From DTFZ01 sp964510055 (GTDB lineage Bacteria; Bacillota; Clostridia; Christensenellales; SZUA-584): a stretch of DNA of 45,264 nt. Location of the stretch: contig CAZDZY010000008.1 in the NCBI GenBank assembly GCA_964510055.1, positions 1-45,264 of the forward strand, given 5' to 3'. Of the stretch, positions 15,857 through 24,072 are shown one piece after another. Position 1 is the stretch's first letter; every line of letters starts with the position of its first letter. The position numbers were made by a program, and so were the translations under genes. The notes below the pieces were generated by a model. That model saw nothing but the letters and a program-made list of their open reading frames with translations. It made no database searches and had not been told where the DNA came from.

Positions 15857-17353
15857 ATGACTGAACAGATCATCATTTGTGCAATTTATTTACTTACCAT
15901 CATCGGTATTGGTATCTATTCACGGCGTAAAGCCAAAACGACAAACGATTTCTTTTTAGGCGGGCGCAAAATGGGCGCCTGGATGACGGCGTTTGCCTAC
16001 GGAACGACGTATTTCTCCGCAGTCATATTCATGGGTTATGCCGGAAAATTCGGCTGGACCATGGGTGTCAGCGTTACCTGGATCGGCATAGCGAACGCGC
16101 TTATCGGTACGCTTGCTGTGTGGTTGCTTATGGCGAGGCCTACAAGAGAAGTTACCCAAAGGCTCGACGCTTCGACGATGCCTGATTTCTTTAAAAAGCG
16201 TTACCAGTCTCAGAACATGAAGATAGTCGCTGCGGTACTTATATTTGTGTTCCTAGTGCCATATTGCGCAAGCGTTTATCAGGGCCTGGGCTATTTCTTC
16301 GAAAGCGTATTTAAAATACCGTATGCCTGGTGCATGATAGTTATGGCCGTATTTACGGCGTTTTACCTGCTGATGGGCGGGTATATAGCCACAGCTCTCG
16401 CTGATTTTATCCAAGGGATCGTTATGATAGCCGGCGTAATATTAATGGTGATGTTCGTACTTGGCAGTGATGCTGTAGGCGGGCTGTCGGCAGGGCTTTC
16501 GAAACTGGCGGAGATACCGGAGGCCGGGCCTGCGCTCTCCGCGCCGTTCGGTTCGGAAGGCAACGCAATAGGCCTTATTTCGCTGGTATTGCTGACGAGC
16601 TTGGGTACATGGGGGCTGCCGCAGATGGTGCATAAGTTTTATGCTATACGCGACGCGAAAGCTATAAAGAGGGGAACGATAATCTCCACTGTTTTTGCGC
16701 TGATCATAGGCGGCTGTGCATATTTTGTAGGCGGCCTTGGAAGGCTGTTCCCAAATATAGATCCTAAGGTTCCCGATAATATTATGGGCCAGGTATTGGT
16801 GCAGGCGCTGCCGCCCGCTATGCTGGGGCTCATACTCGTGTTACTGCTTTCGGCGTCGATGTCCACATTGTCTTCGCTCGTGCTTGTTTCGTCGTCGTCC
16901 ATATCGATGGACCTTATAAAGGGCGTTATCAAGCCTAAGATGGAAGACAAGAAAGTTATGGTCTGGATGCGCTCGCTGTGCGCGCTTTTCGTAGCTGTAT
17001 CGCTCGTTATTGCGCTGTTCGAGCCTGCGGCGATAGTTACGCTGATGTCGTATTCGTGGGGAGGGCTTTCGGGCTGCTTCCTTGCGCCTTTCCTGTACGG
17101 CGTACGGTGGAAGGGCATGACAAAGGCGGGAGCATGGTCGGGATTCGTGACAGGCCTTTTGATTACAGTTCCGCTTATGGTATTGAACGCTATCGGAAAG
17201 ATCCTGCCCGGCTGGATGACTCCGCCCGCCATAGGCGCTATAGCCATGATAGCCGGACTCATAATTGCGCCGATAGTCAGCGCTATAAGCAAAAAATTCA
17301 GCGCCGAGCATATAAAGACCATATTCGAAGACGGGCAGCAAGCCAAGGCGTAA
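15857..17353 (+). CDS. Sodium:solute symporter (SSS/SLC5 family)
   Basis: 498 residues from ATG 15857, which follows AAGGAAGG by 7-8 bases; an upstream in-frame ATG at 15830 lacks a ribosome site and precedes the first helix. About 13 membrane helices are visible, starting with IIICAIYLLTIIGIGIYS. The SSS hallmarks are present: the RRKAKTTNDFFLGGRKMG loop, the GGYIATALADFIQG segment and the Na2-site helix SASMSTLSSLVLVSSSS. It imports an organic solute with Na+; a pantothenate, proline or carboxylate substrate cannot be chosen from sequence alone. It is monocistronic with its own promoter and a strong terminator. Confidence 0.9.
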   Translation: MTEQIIICAIYLLTIIGIGIYSRRKAKTTNDFFLGGRKMGAWMTAFAYGTTYFSAVIFMGYAGKFGWTMGVSVTWIGIANALIGTLAVWLLMARPTREVTQRLDASTMPDFFKKRYQSQNMKIVAAVLIFVFLVPYCASVYQGLGYFFESVFKIPYAWCMIVMAVFTAFYLLMGGYIATALADFIQGIVMIAGVILMVMFVLGSDAVGGLSAGLSKLAEIPEAGPALSAPFGSEGNAIGLISLVLLTSLGTWGLPQMVHKFYAIRDAKAIKRGTIISTVFALIIGGCAYFVGGLGRLFPNIDPKVPDNIMGQVLVQALPPAMLGLILVLLLSASMSTLSSLVLVSSSSISMDLIKGVIKPKMEDKKVMVWMRSLCALFVAVSLVIALFEPAAIVTLMSYSWGGLSGCFLAPFLYGVRWKGMTKAGAWSGFVTGLLITVPLMVLNAIGKILPGWMTPPAIGAIAMIAGLIIAPIVSAISKKFSAEHIKTIFEDGQQAKA

Positions 17354-17366
17354 TAAAAGTAAACTT

Positions 17367-17403
17367 AAAGAGGCTTTACAATGTAAATGTAAAGCCTCTT
17401 TTT
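17367..17403. terminator. Terminator between the symporter and the flavodiiron operon
   Basis: A 14-bp perfect stem AAAGAGGCTTTACA (17367-17380) / TGTAAAGCCTCTTT (17388-17401) with a 7-base loop and a T-run on the plus strand. On the minus strand the hairpin also follows the flavodiiron gene stop at 17423, so it may serve both. Confidence 0.85.
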
Positions 17404-17422
17404 AGCCTTATTTATGTATAGA

Positions 17423-18628
17423 TCAGCCCTGGCTGGCAAGCGTTTCACATATAGCCTTGCCCAGTTTTTCGGCCTCTTCCAGCTCTTTGTCGTCGGGCCT
17501 CAGCTTCGCGCTGCACGAGCCTATTACGTCGGCACCCACGTTGCGCAGCCGCTCGCCTAAAAACTTTATAGATTCGCCGCTCCAGCCGAACGAACCGAAT
17601 ACGGCCGCGGGTTTGCCTTTAACTATATACGTCGACAGGGAAGTCAGCACATCCCAGGCCGGTTTCAGCGCGTCGCGGTTTATTGTGGGAGAGCCTATCG
17701 CAAACGCGTCTGAGGCATGTATCTTAGCGGCGCATAAAGCCGGGTCTGTCTTTGATATGTCTTCCATTTCCGCGTCGAAGCCGGCTTCCGCGACAGTGTT
17801 ATAAATGGTCTCCGCAAGGGTCCTCGTATAGCCGTAGCATGAGACGTAGCCTATATATACCCTTTTCGGGTCGTTTTTGCGCAGTATGTCAGAAGCCCAA
17901 TCCTCGTACCTGTCTACGGCGTCTTTCGGGGCGGCGCGCAGCACCGGGCCGTGCGACGGGCCGATGACATGGATATCAAGCGGGCGGACCTTCTTTACAG
18001 CTTCAAGGACATAGTTCTTAAACGGCCCCATGATGACGTCGAAATAATACTTTTGCGATTTGAGCATCTCTTCGCTTAAGGGAGTCAGGTCGTCGAATAC
18101 GTCTTCCGCCGCGAAATGGAAACCGAAAACGTCGCCAGACAACAGAATCGCGTCTTCGGGCACATATGTGAATATGGAGTCCGGCCAGTGCAGGAACGGC
18201 GCGGAGATGAACTTAAGCGTTTTGCCGCCTAAGTCTACAGTTTCCCCGTCCGCCACGACACGGCATTCGAAATCCGTATTCAATATGCTGCGCAAAAATA
18301 CGCTTGCGGGCTTTGAACACAACACAACGGCATTGGGGGCGGCTTTAAGCAGCCGTCCCAAAGCGCCGGAATGGTCGGGCTCCGTATGGTTGCATACGAT
18401 ATAGTCTATGGAGGAAACGTCGGCAACTTGCGATATCCTCTCTATCTGCTCATCGGAAAACTGCTCTTTGACGGAATCCACAACGGCTGTCTTTTCGTTT
18501 CCTTTTACGAGATAACTGTTGTAAGACGTGCCCCAGTCGGTCTTCATGATAACGTCGAATATACGAAGGTCGGGATTCAGCGCCCCGACCCAGTAGATTC
18601 CTTCTGTGATTTTTGTTGGCTTATACAT
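17423..18628 (-). CDS. fprA: Flavodiiron protein (FprA-type O2/NO reductase)
   Basis: 401 residues from ATG 18628; an upstream in-frame extension to 18679 overlaps the rubredoxin gene and is rejected. The metallo-beta-lactamase-like diiron domain (1-245) carries the full ligand set at the usual positions: H81, E83, D85 and H86 in HTEPDHS, H147 in LHWPDS, D166 in SGDVFG, and H226 in PSHGP. A flavodoxin domain (about 250-400) starts VYIGYVSCYGYTRTLAE. The enzyme reduces O2 to water or NO to N2O in the cytosol of anaerobes, taking electrons from rubredoxin. Rubredoxin is encoded directly upstream (5-bp gap), which supports that electron path. Confidence 0.94.
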   Translation of the reverse strand: MYKPTKITEGIYWVGALNPDLRIFDVIMKTDWGTSYNSYLVKGNEKTAVVDSVKEQFSDEQIERISQVADVSSIDYIVCNHTEPDHSGALGRLLKAAPNAVVLCSKPASVFLRSILNTDFECRVVADGETVDLGGKTLKFISAPFLHWPDSIFTYVPEDAILLSGDVFGFHFAAEDVFDDLTPLSEEMLKSQKYYFDVIMGPFKNYVLEAVKKVRPLDIHVIGPSHGPVLRAAPKDAVDRYEDWASDILRKNDPKRVYIGYVSCYGYTRTLAETIYNTVAEAGFDAEMEDISKTDPALCAAKIHASDAFAIGSPTINRDALKPAWDVLTSLSTYIVKGKPAAVFGSFGWSGESIKFLGERLRNVGADVIGSCSAKLRPDDKELEEAEKLGKAICETLASQG

Positions 18629-18633
18629 CTGCT

Positions 18634-18792
18634 TTAGACCTCTTCGAACATGTCTTTCGAAGCTCCGCACATAGGGCATACCCAGTCTTCTGGCAAATCT
18701 TCAAACGCGGTGCCGGGCGCTATGCCGTTATCGGGATCTCCGTCGGCAGGATCGTAAATGTATCCGCATACAGTGCATTCGTAACTTTTCAT
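18634..18792 (-). CDS. Rubredoxin
   Basis: 52 residues on the minus strand from ATG 18792 to TAA 18634. Both iron-binding pairs are present: CTVCG (Cys6, Cys9) and CPMCG (Cys39, Cys42), with the usual YIYDPADGDPDNGI core between them. It is a one-electron carrier, here most likely the donor to the flavodiiron protein whose gene begins 5 bp later. The ribosome site TGAGGTGG lies just upstream. The length is normal for the family. Confidence 0.96.
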   Translation of the reverse strand: MKSYECTVCGYIYDPADGDPDNGIAPGTAFEDLPEDWVCPMCGASKDMFEEV

Positions 18793-18810
18793 GGCGTCCA
18801 CCTCACATTA

Positions 18811-19017
18811 TTATTTATTTTCAAAATATTTATTAAGCTTGTCCACAAGATCGTCGGCGTTAAGCCCGTGAACTTCGCTCGCTTCTTCAATAGTCTCGCC
18901 GGCGGCCGACGGGCAGCCCACGCAATGCATGCCGGCTTCGAAAAAGACCATCGCGGAGTCCATGTCTTTTTGCAGCACCTCTGAAATCGTCATATCTTTT
19001 GTAATAGTCGTTGCCAT
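18811..19017 (-). CDS. DUF1858 domain protein
   Basis: 68 residues. It matches the small DUF1858 family (also found at the N-terminus of ScdA/RIC-type iron-sulfur repair proteins): ITKDMTISEVL start, the CxGCP-type centre GMHCVGCPSAAGETIEEA (Cys32, Cys35), and a C-terminal helix. The paired Cys suggest binding of a metal or Fe-S cluster, or redox sensing. It is 18 bp upstream of rubredoxin in the same direction. Together the three genes look like an O2/NO stress unit. Function of the stand-alone family is not established. Confidence 0.85.
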   Translation of the reverse strand: MATTITKDMTISEVLQKDMDSAMVFFEAGMHCVGCPSAAGETIEEASEVHGLNADDLVDKLNKYFENK

Positions 19018-19053
19018 ACCAATACCTCTTCCCTGCTATCAAAATTCAAACGG

Positions 19054-19428
19054 TCAGGTGTTTTTGATTATCCTGTTGGCGCATTTCGAGCACTTTATCG
19101 AGACCTTACCCTTGCCTTTAGGCACCCGGAGTTTCTGCCCGCATTTCGGGCATATGAAGATCTTATAAAGCTTGCTCTGCGCTCTCGCCGCTTTAAAATT
19201 ATAATACCACGTTTTAGGCTTATTAACCAGCTTTAAGAACATTAAATTCTCTTTTCTGCGCTGTTCTAAGTTCCTCGAGAACATGCGCAGTATCGAGAGC
19301 GCGAATATTGCCATGGATATGTAAAATACTATCGTGACCGGCACAAGGCTGAGCGCTAGCGCGAGTATCGATAGCCCTAATGATAATTGGTCGGGGCCGT
19401 TTCTCCCTATAAATATTCTTCCAAACAA
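19054..19428 (-). CDS. Small membrane protein with C-terminal zinc ribbon
   Basis: 124 residues from a TTG start preceded by GGTGG. The N-terminus has FGRIFIGRNGPDQLSLG, typical of a small clostridial membrane family, two membrane helices (about 16-50), a basic linker and a C-terminal zinc ribbon with CPKCG and CSKCA. The predicted topology puts the ribbon in the cytosol. Function is unknown; nucleic-acid or protein binding are possible. It lies 36 bp before the DUF1858 gene and 29 bp after the PHP gene, so it may be in the same transcript. Confidence 0.75.
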   Translation of the reverse strand: MFGRIFIGRNGPDQLSLGLSILALALSLVPVTIVFYISMAIFALSILRMFSRNLEQRRKENLMFLKLVNKPKTWYYNFKAARAQSKLYKIFICPKCGQKLRVPKGKGKVSIKCSKCANRIIKNT

Positions 19429-19457
19429 TTACGATCCACCACTCTTGTATTTTATTG

Positions 19458-20147
19458 CTAAGCGCCGTAAGTTACGATAAGCTCCGGACGCTTAAAGTTT
19501 TTATAGTATTCTATGAAGTCTGCTTCGCTGTTAATACTGCCGGGCAGCATTATTCCTCCCCTGCCTATGTCGGCTTCCATGTGCACGTCGCCGCCCGCTA
19601 TTATCATCTTGTCGTGTTCGAACGCAAATTTTAAGGCAAGCTTGTTCCTGCTGTCGTGGCGCTGTTGGGAATTGACTATCTCTATGCCGTCGTAAAACTC
19701 CGGGTCTTCAGGGCTAAGGCCGTAGCGGTACGGGTGGGCGTGGAACATCAGGAATCCGTTTTCACGGACGAGCCTGTAAAGTTCGGACACCGAAAGCTTG
19801 TAGAACGGGCCGTTTTCAATTATGAACCGCTCATCCGGCCCGTATACGAGAAATTCGTACGGCGAGCCGTCGGGGTTTACTTCCAACCCTAAGAGCACCT
19901 TGATCCCGGATTCGTCGCCTTTTGCTTTAGCCGCCCTGTAGCCCGCAAGCCAGCTTTCCGCCTGAGACTTCCAGCTTAAATGCTCTATGCCGCGCATATT
20001 AAAAAAGCGCGAATAAAAATGGTCGGTAACAAACGTTCCCATATAATCCGCTTTTTTTAGGCCGTTTACGACTTCTCCCGCGGTAAGCACGCCGCATGGG
20101 CTTACTTCGGCGGTATGGCAATGCGTCTCGAACTGATAAAGCTTCAT
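19458..20147 (-). CDS. PHP-domain metal-dependent phosphoesterase
   Basis: 229 residues from ATG 20147 (AGAGG upstream; a GTG two codons earlier is the alternative). PHP motifs are in order: ETHCHTAE near residue 7, VTDHFY near 40, LGLEVNP near 92, HAHPYR near 138, and GGDVHMEADIGRG near 192. These His/Asp/Glu residues bind a di- or trinuclear metal centre. Related stand-alone PHP proteins hydrolyse nucleotide or sugar phosphoesters; the substrate here is unknown. Its neighbour is an alkaline phosphatase gene, but 100 bp separates them. Confidence 0.85.
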   Translation of the reverse strand: MKLYQFETHCHTAEVSPCGVLTAGEVVNGLKKADYMGTFVTDHFYSRFFNMRGIEHLSWKSQAESWLAGYRAAKAKGDESGIKVLLGLEVNPDGSPYEFLVYGPDERFIIENGPFYKLSVSELYRLVRENGFLMFHAHPYRYGLSPEDPEFYDGIEIVNSQQRHDSRNKLALKFAFEHDKMIIAGGDVHMEADIGRGGIMLPGSINSEADFIEYYKNFKRPELIVTYGA

Positions 20148-20250
20148 AAACACCTCTGTATAATAATACTAAAGAGATGCGAAAAAATATTGAACAAGCA
20201 GTTTATTTCACACATTGTTTACAAAAGGATTTATCGTTTGAAATTGATAT

Positions 20251-21783
20251 TTAATTGCAGATAAGCTCAAACAGCAGCCGCCCTATATCTGTATTGTCTA
20301 TATTGCCTGAGAAATTTTCCGCGTAAAGGCCTGCGGCATACAGCGGAACAGGGACACCCGTATGGCCCGGGCCTGCCCACGATACTCCGATCCGTTTTGA
20401 TAGTATGGCGGAAACCGCGGACGCGGGAGAGCCTTCATAGCCGCCTTTATAGTCTTTGCTGTCGGCGGCGTCAAGAGCGTCTTCAATACGCGCCTTTTCG
20501 CCGGGATTAAGATCCCATAAACCGAAGTTTTGGGAGAGGTATCTGTAAAACGCGTCCCTGTCTCCGGTATAAAAAGAGTTGATCCGCTCGGTTATAGACG
20601 ACCTTAAACCCTTTACATGTGAAAGATCAACGTCTTCGCCTATCTTAAGGCCGCCTGTCTCATGGTCTCCGACAACGATCACAAGCGTTTCATCAGGGTG
20701 CCGCTTATAAAAACCGTACGCTTCCTGAACGGCCTTATTAAATTCTAGCGTCTCAAATATTGTCCCGGCAGGGTCGTTAGCTTTGCAGGCGTGGTCTGTC
20801 CTGCCGCCTTCGATCATAAGCACGAAACCGTCCTCGTCGGATCCTAAGACCGATATCGCTTTATCCGTCATCTCGGCGAGCGTGGGGGATTGAAGGCTTT
20901 CTTCTTTCCTGTCCAGCTCAAAAGGCATGTAACCGTTTGTAAACGAAGCGAAGACTTTATCTCCCGGCGAAGGGACGAAATCCGCAAAATCTTTTGCTCC
21001 CTGCAGCCCGATAAACGTTTCATACCCCGCGTCAATAAAGCCGGCCGCCACATCTTTTTCATCGCCCCGCAAAGATTTCATCGGCAGTCCGGCGGCGTCG
21101 ATGCCACCGGCGGAATAAGAAATTGGCAGGAAGTATGAAACTCCGCCGCCGGCGAAGAAATCGACGCCGGAATCCAAATAATCGAGCGCTATGTCCGCCT
21201 CCAAAGTACGGCTCTTTGCGTGCGCGGCAAACGCGGCGGGAGTCGCGTCGGTGATTCTTGAAGTTGTAACGAGGCCGGTGGAGAGGCCCTTTTCTTCCGC
21301 CTCCCCGAATATTGTTTTAAGCTCTTCTCCCTCCGGAGTCATCGACAGCATGCCGTTGTTCGTCTTACACCCGGCAGCGTAAGCTGTTGCCGCCGCCGCC
21401 GAGTCCGTTATACCGCTAAGAGAATTTGTAGTTACCATGCCGCTGGCGGGAAGGGAATTCATTACAAGCGGAGTTTTTTCTCCGCAGTACTCCGCGTAGC
21501 TTTGGGCAAGATCGCGCTGCGCTCCGCCCATGCCGTCGCCTATCATTATAAATACATATTTTGCTTCTCTTTGTCCTGTATCAACGACGGAAAAGCTGAT
21601 ATCCGGCTCGGAAGAATTACCCGGCGGAATTGAAGCATCGGGAGCCAAAGCCTGTCTTACCGGCTCGCGCAAAAATAAAAATATTGCCGCCGTTATCGCA
21701 ATAAGCGACAGCAGCAGCAAAAATATATGTGTTTTAGGAAACCGTTTATTTTCGGGAGACGCCGATGCGGACATCATATTCAC
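20251..21783 (-). CDS. Membrane-anchored alkaline phosphatase (PhoA family)
   Basis: 510 residues from GTG 21783, preceded by AAGGAGG. An uncleaved N-terminal helix (about 18-38) should leave the enzyme outside, tethered to the membrane. Conserved PhoA features are the metal Asp in MIGDGMG (D83), the catalytic Ser128 in SGITDSAAAATA, DATPAAFAAH, EGGRTDHACK and GDHETGG. It hydrolyses phosphomonoesters outside the cell, releasing phosphate. No Pho box could be identified. Its start is 160 bp downstream of the ABC gene and separated from it by the 30-bp repeat array. Confidence 0.92.
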   Translation of the reverse strand: MNMMSASASPENKRFPKTHIFLLLLSLIAITAAIFLFLREPVRQALAPDASIPPGNSSEPDISFSVVDTGQREAKYVFIMIGDGMGGAQRDLAQSYAEYCGEKTPLVMNSLPASGMVTTNSLSGITDSAAAATAYAAGCKTNNGMLSMTPEGEELKTIFGEAEEKGLSTGLVTTSRITDATPAAFAAHAKSRTLEADIALDYLDSGVDFFAGGGVSYFLPISYSAGGIDAAGLPMKSLRGDEKDVAAGFIDAGYETFIGLQGAKDFADFVPSPGDKVFASFTNGYMPFELDRKEESLQSPTLAEMTDKAISVLGSDEDGFVLMIEGGRTDHACKANDPAGTIFETLEFNKAVQEAYGFYKRHPDETLVIVVGDHETGGLKIGEDVDLSHVKGLRSSITERINSFYTGDRDAFYRYLSQNFGLWDLNPGEKARIEDALDAADSKDYKGGYEGSPASAVSAILSKRIGVSWAGPGHTGVPVPLYAAGLYAENFSGNIDNTDIGRLLFELICN

Positions 21784-21802
21784 GATTCCTCCTTATTTGC
21801 AG

Positions 21803-21823
21803 CCCAAAGCCATGGCTTTGGGG
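21803..21823. repeat. Perfect hairpin in the alkaline phosphatase leader
   Basis: CCCAAAGCC AT GGCTTTGGG, a near-perfect palindrome 20 bp upstream of the GTG start of the phosphatase, directly beside its ribosome site. In the mRNA it could sequester the 5' region; no T-tract follows it. Confidence 0.5.
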
Positions 21824-21850
21824 CATATCCGGGAAGCGCCGCTCCTTGCG

Positions 21851-21960
21851 CCTTATACCGCAACGCCTGTAAACGGGCGCCGTTATACCGCTGCGCCAGT
21901 AAACGGGCGCCGTTATACTGCGGCGCCAGTAAACGGGCGCCGTTATACCGCGGCGCCAGT
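21851..21960 (-). repeat. 30-bp tandem repeat (3.7 copies) at the 3' end of the ABC gene
   Basis: Three full 30-bp units at 21871-21900, 21901-21930 and 21931-21960 and a 20-bp partial unit at 21851-21870. The first in transcription order encodes the last ABC residues (TGAAV) and its TAA stop; each further copy repeats the same codons and stop in the same frame (stops at 21943, 21913, 21883, 21853). Each unit can form a hairpin of GGCGCCG with CGGCGCC. Confidence 0.9.
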
Positions 21961-24072
21961 GAACTGGCTGTTGTAAAGGTCGGCATAGAACCCGTTTTCC
22001 GCCATTAAAGCTTTATGATTGCCCTGCTCTATTATCTCGCCGTTGTTCATTACGAGTATCGTTGAGGCGTCGCGTATAGTCGAGAGGCGGTGGGCTATGA
22101 CGAAATTGGTCCTGCCCTTCATCAGCTCTATCATCGCGTTCTGTATATACTGCTCCGTTCTCGTATCAACGCTGCTTGTAGCCTCGTCGAGTATCAGTAT
22201 CGTGGGGTCGGCGAGCAGCGCGCGCGCAATGGTCAGCAACTGCTTCTGGCCCTGGGATATATTCGAAGCTTCTTCGTTAAGCACCGTATCGTAGCCTTCG
22301 GGCAGCGTGCGTATGAAGTGATCGGCGTGCGCTATCTTTGCGGCGCGGATTATCTCCTCGTCTGCAGCGCCTTTTCTGCCGTACGCGATATTCTCCTTTA
22401 AAGTGCCGCCGAACAGCCATGTATCCTGAAGCACCATGCCGAACTCGCGGCGAAGGTCTTCCCGCGGGATGCTCGTTATATCCACTCCGTCCACCTTTAT
22501 GCTGCCGCTGTCCACGTCGTAGAAGCGCATCAGCAGGTTGACAAGCGTCGTTTTGCCCGCTCCGGTAGGCCCGACTATCGCGACGACGTCGCCGGGCTTT
22601 ACATCAAGGTTCATGTCTTTTATTATAGTAACTCCCGGCTCGTACCCAAACGATACATGCTCGAAATTAACGGCTCCTTTAGGGTATTCTATAACATTTT
22701 CGTGCCTGTCGGGAGTCATCTCGGGTTCGTCGAGCACTTCGAATACGCGCTCGGCGCACGCGATGGTCGACTGCAGCACATTAGCTATCTGCGCTACCTG
22801 CATTATAGGCTGCGTAAACTGCCGCGAGTATACTATGAATGCCTGTACGTCTCCTATTGTTATGCCGCCGTTCACCATCATTATGCCGCCTATAGCGCAT
22901 ACCGCCACATAAGTGAGGTTGCTCATAAAGTTGATTAGCGGCATCATGAGACCCGACAGGAACTGGGCTTTCCAGCCCACGGCGTAAAGGCGCTCATTCG
23001 TCTCCTCGAACGTTTCGATGCTGTCGCTTTCTTTGCCGAACGCCTTGACGACGGTATGTGCGCCGTACATCTCTTCGACCTGTCCGTTGATGTGCCCCAA
23101 TTCCTCCTGCTGCCCTTTGAAATATTTCTGTGATTTTTTAACCACCATCTGTATCAGTATAAAGCTCAAAGGAAGCACTACCAGAGATATAAGCGTCATT
23201 ATCCACGAGATAGTGAACATCATAACGATGATGCCCAAGAGCATAGTAACGGACGTTATTACCTGCGTCACGCCCTGCGACAGCGTCGTCGATATCGTGT
23301 CGATGTCGTTAGTAACGCGCGAAAGTATCTCGCCGTGCGTGCGCCCGTCGAAGTACTTGAGCGGCAGCCTCGAGAGCTTTTCGTCGACTTCGCGCCGCAT
23401 GTCGTAAACGATCTGCTGCGACGTCTTTGCCATTACGAACTGCATTATGAACCCGAGGAGCCCGCTGGCGGCGTACAGTATGACGACTAAAATGAGTATG
23501 CTTAATATCTTTTCAAAATCGATAGGCGTTTTGATCGACTGCAGATCATTTTGGATATCCTGCAGCGCCTTGTTATGCTCCGCATTGTTCGGGTCAGCAT
23601 ATTGCCGGACAAAACCTAATATCTGTTCTTCAACTATCGGTCCTTTTTGCTCGTCTTTAATTAGCGAGATAAACCCTGATACAGCTTTTTGCTGGTCCGT
23701 TCCTTCGCTGCCGAACTGCTTGGTGATCTGCGCCATGGCTTCCTCGGGCACGATCTTTCCTATGTTCTCCATCATATCGCCCGCGGATTGCATAGGCCTG
23801 AATATCTCTGTTGTCGCGTTGCCTAATATCTTCGGCCCGAATATCGAAAGCACAGCGCTCCCGATCGCTATGATTATAACTAGAGTAAGAGCCGCCCTGT
23901 GCGCCGCGAGGTATGTTATAAGCCGCTTTATGCCGCTCTTAAAGTCTTTTGCCTTTTCCGTTGGCATGCCGTGCCCCATCGGCCCGCCGCCTCCGGGTCC
24001 GCGCCCGCGCATGCGCGGCCCTCTTCCGGCGGGTGTATTCGCTATCGCATTGCTTTTCTGTTCGTTACTCAT
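21943..24072 (-). CDS. ABC exporter subunit with canonical nucleotide site
   Basis: 709 residues, longer than most because of a Gly/Arg-rich N-terminal extension (GRGPRMRGRGPGGGGPMGHG) and a large extra loop between the first helices (about 95-190). Six membrane helices precede the ATPase: Walker A GPTGAGKT, signature ISQGQ, Walker B ILILDEATSSVD with the catalytic Glu. The partner at 24069-25796 has a degenerate Walker B, so the two likely form a heterodimeric multidrug- or lipid-type exporter with one functional ATP site. The start overlaps the partner stop in an ATGA, giving translational coupling. The stop lies inside a 30-bp tandem repeat. Confidence 0.92.
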   Translation of the reverse strand: MSNEQKSNAIANTPAGRGPRMRGRGPGGGGPMGHGMPTEKAKDFKSGIKRLITYLAAHRAALTLVIIIAIGSAVLSIFGPKILGNATTEIFRPMQSAGDMMENIGKIVPEEAMAQITKQFGSEGTDQQKAVSGFISLIKDEQKGPIVEEQILGFVRQYADPNNAEHNKALQDIQNDLQSIKTPIDFEKILSILILVVILYAASGLLGFIMQFVMAKTSQQIVYDMRREVDEKLSRLPLKYFDGRTHGEILSRVTNDIDTISTTLSQGVTQVITSVTMLLGIIVMMFTISWIMTLISLVVLPLSFILIQMVVKKSQKYFKGQQEELGHINGQVEEMYGAHTVVKAFGKESDSIETFEETNERLYAVGWKAQFLSGLMMPLINFMSNLTYVAVCAIGGIMMVNGGITIGDVQAFIVYSRQFTQPIMQVAQIANVLQSTIACAERVFEVLDEPEMTPDRHENVIEYPKGAVNFEHVSFGYEPGVTIIKDMNLDVKPGDVVAIVGPTGAGKTTLVNLLMRFYDVDSGSIKVDGVDITSIPREDLRREFGMVLQDTWLFGGTLKENIAYGRKGAADEEIIRAAKIAHADHFIRTLPEGYDTVLNEEASNISQGQKQLLTIARALLADPTILILDEATSSVDTRTEQYIQNAMIELMKGRTNFVIAHRLSTIRDASTILVMNNGEIIEQGNHKALMAENGFYADLYNSQFTGAAV

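Noticed and set aside
21851..21960. Possible CRISPR array
   Set aside because: The 30-bp units are contiguous with no spacers between them, and no cas genes are in the window.
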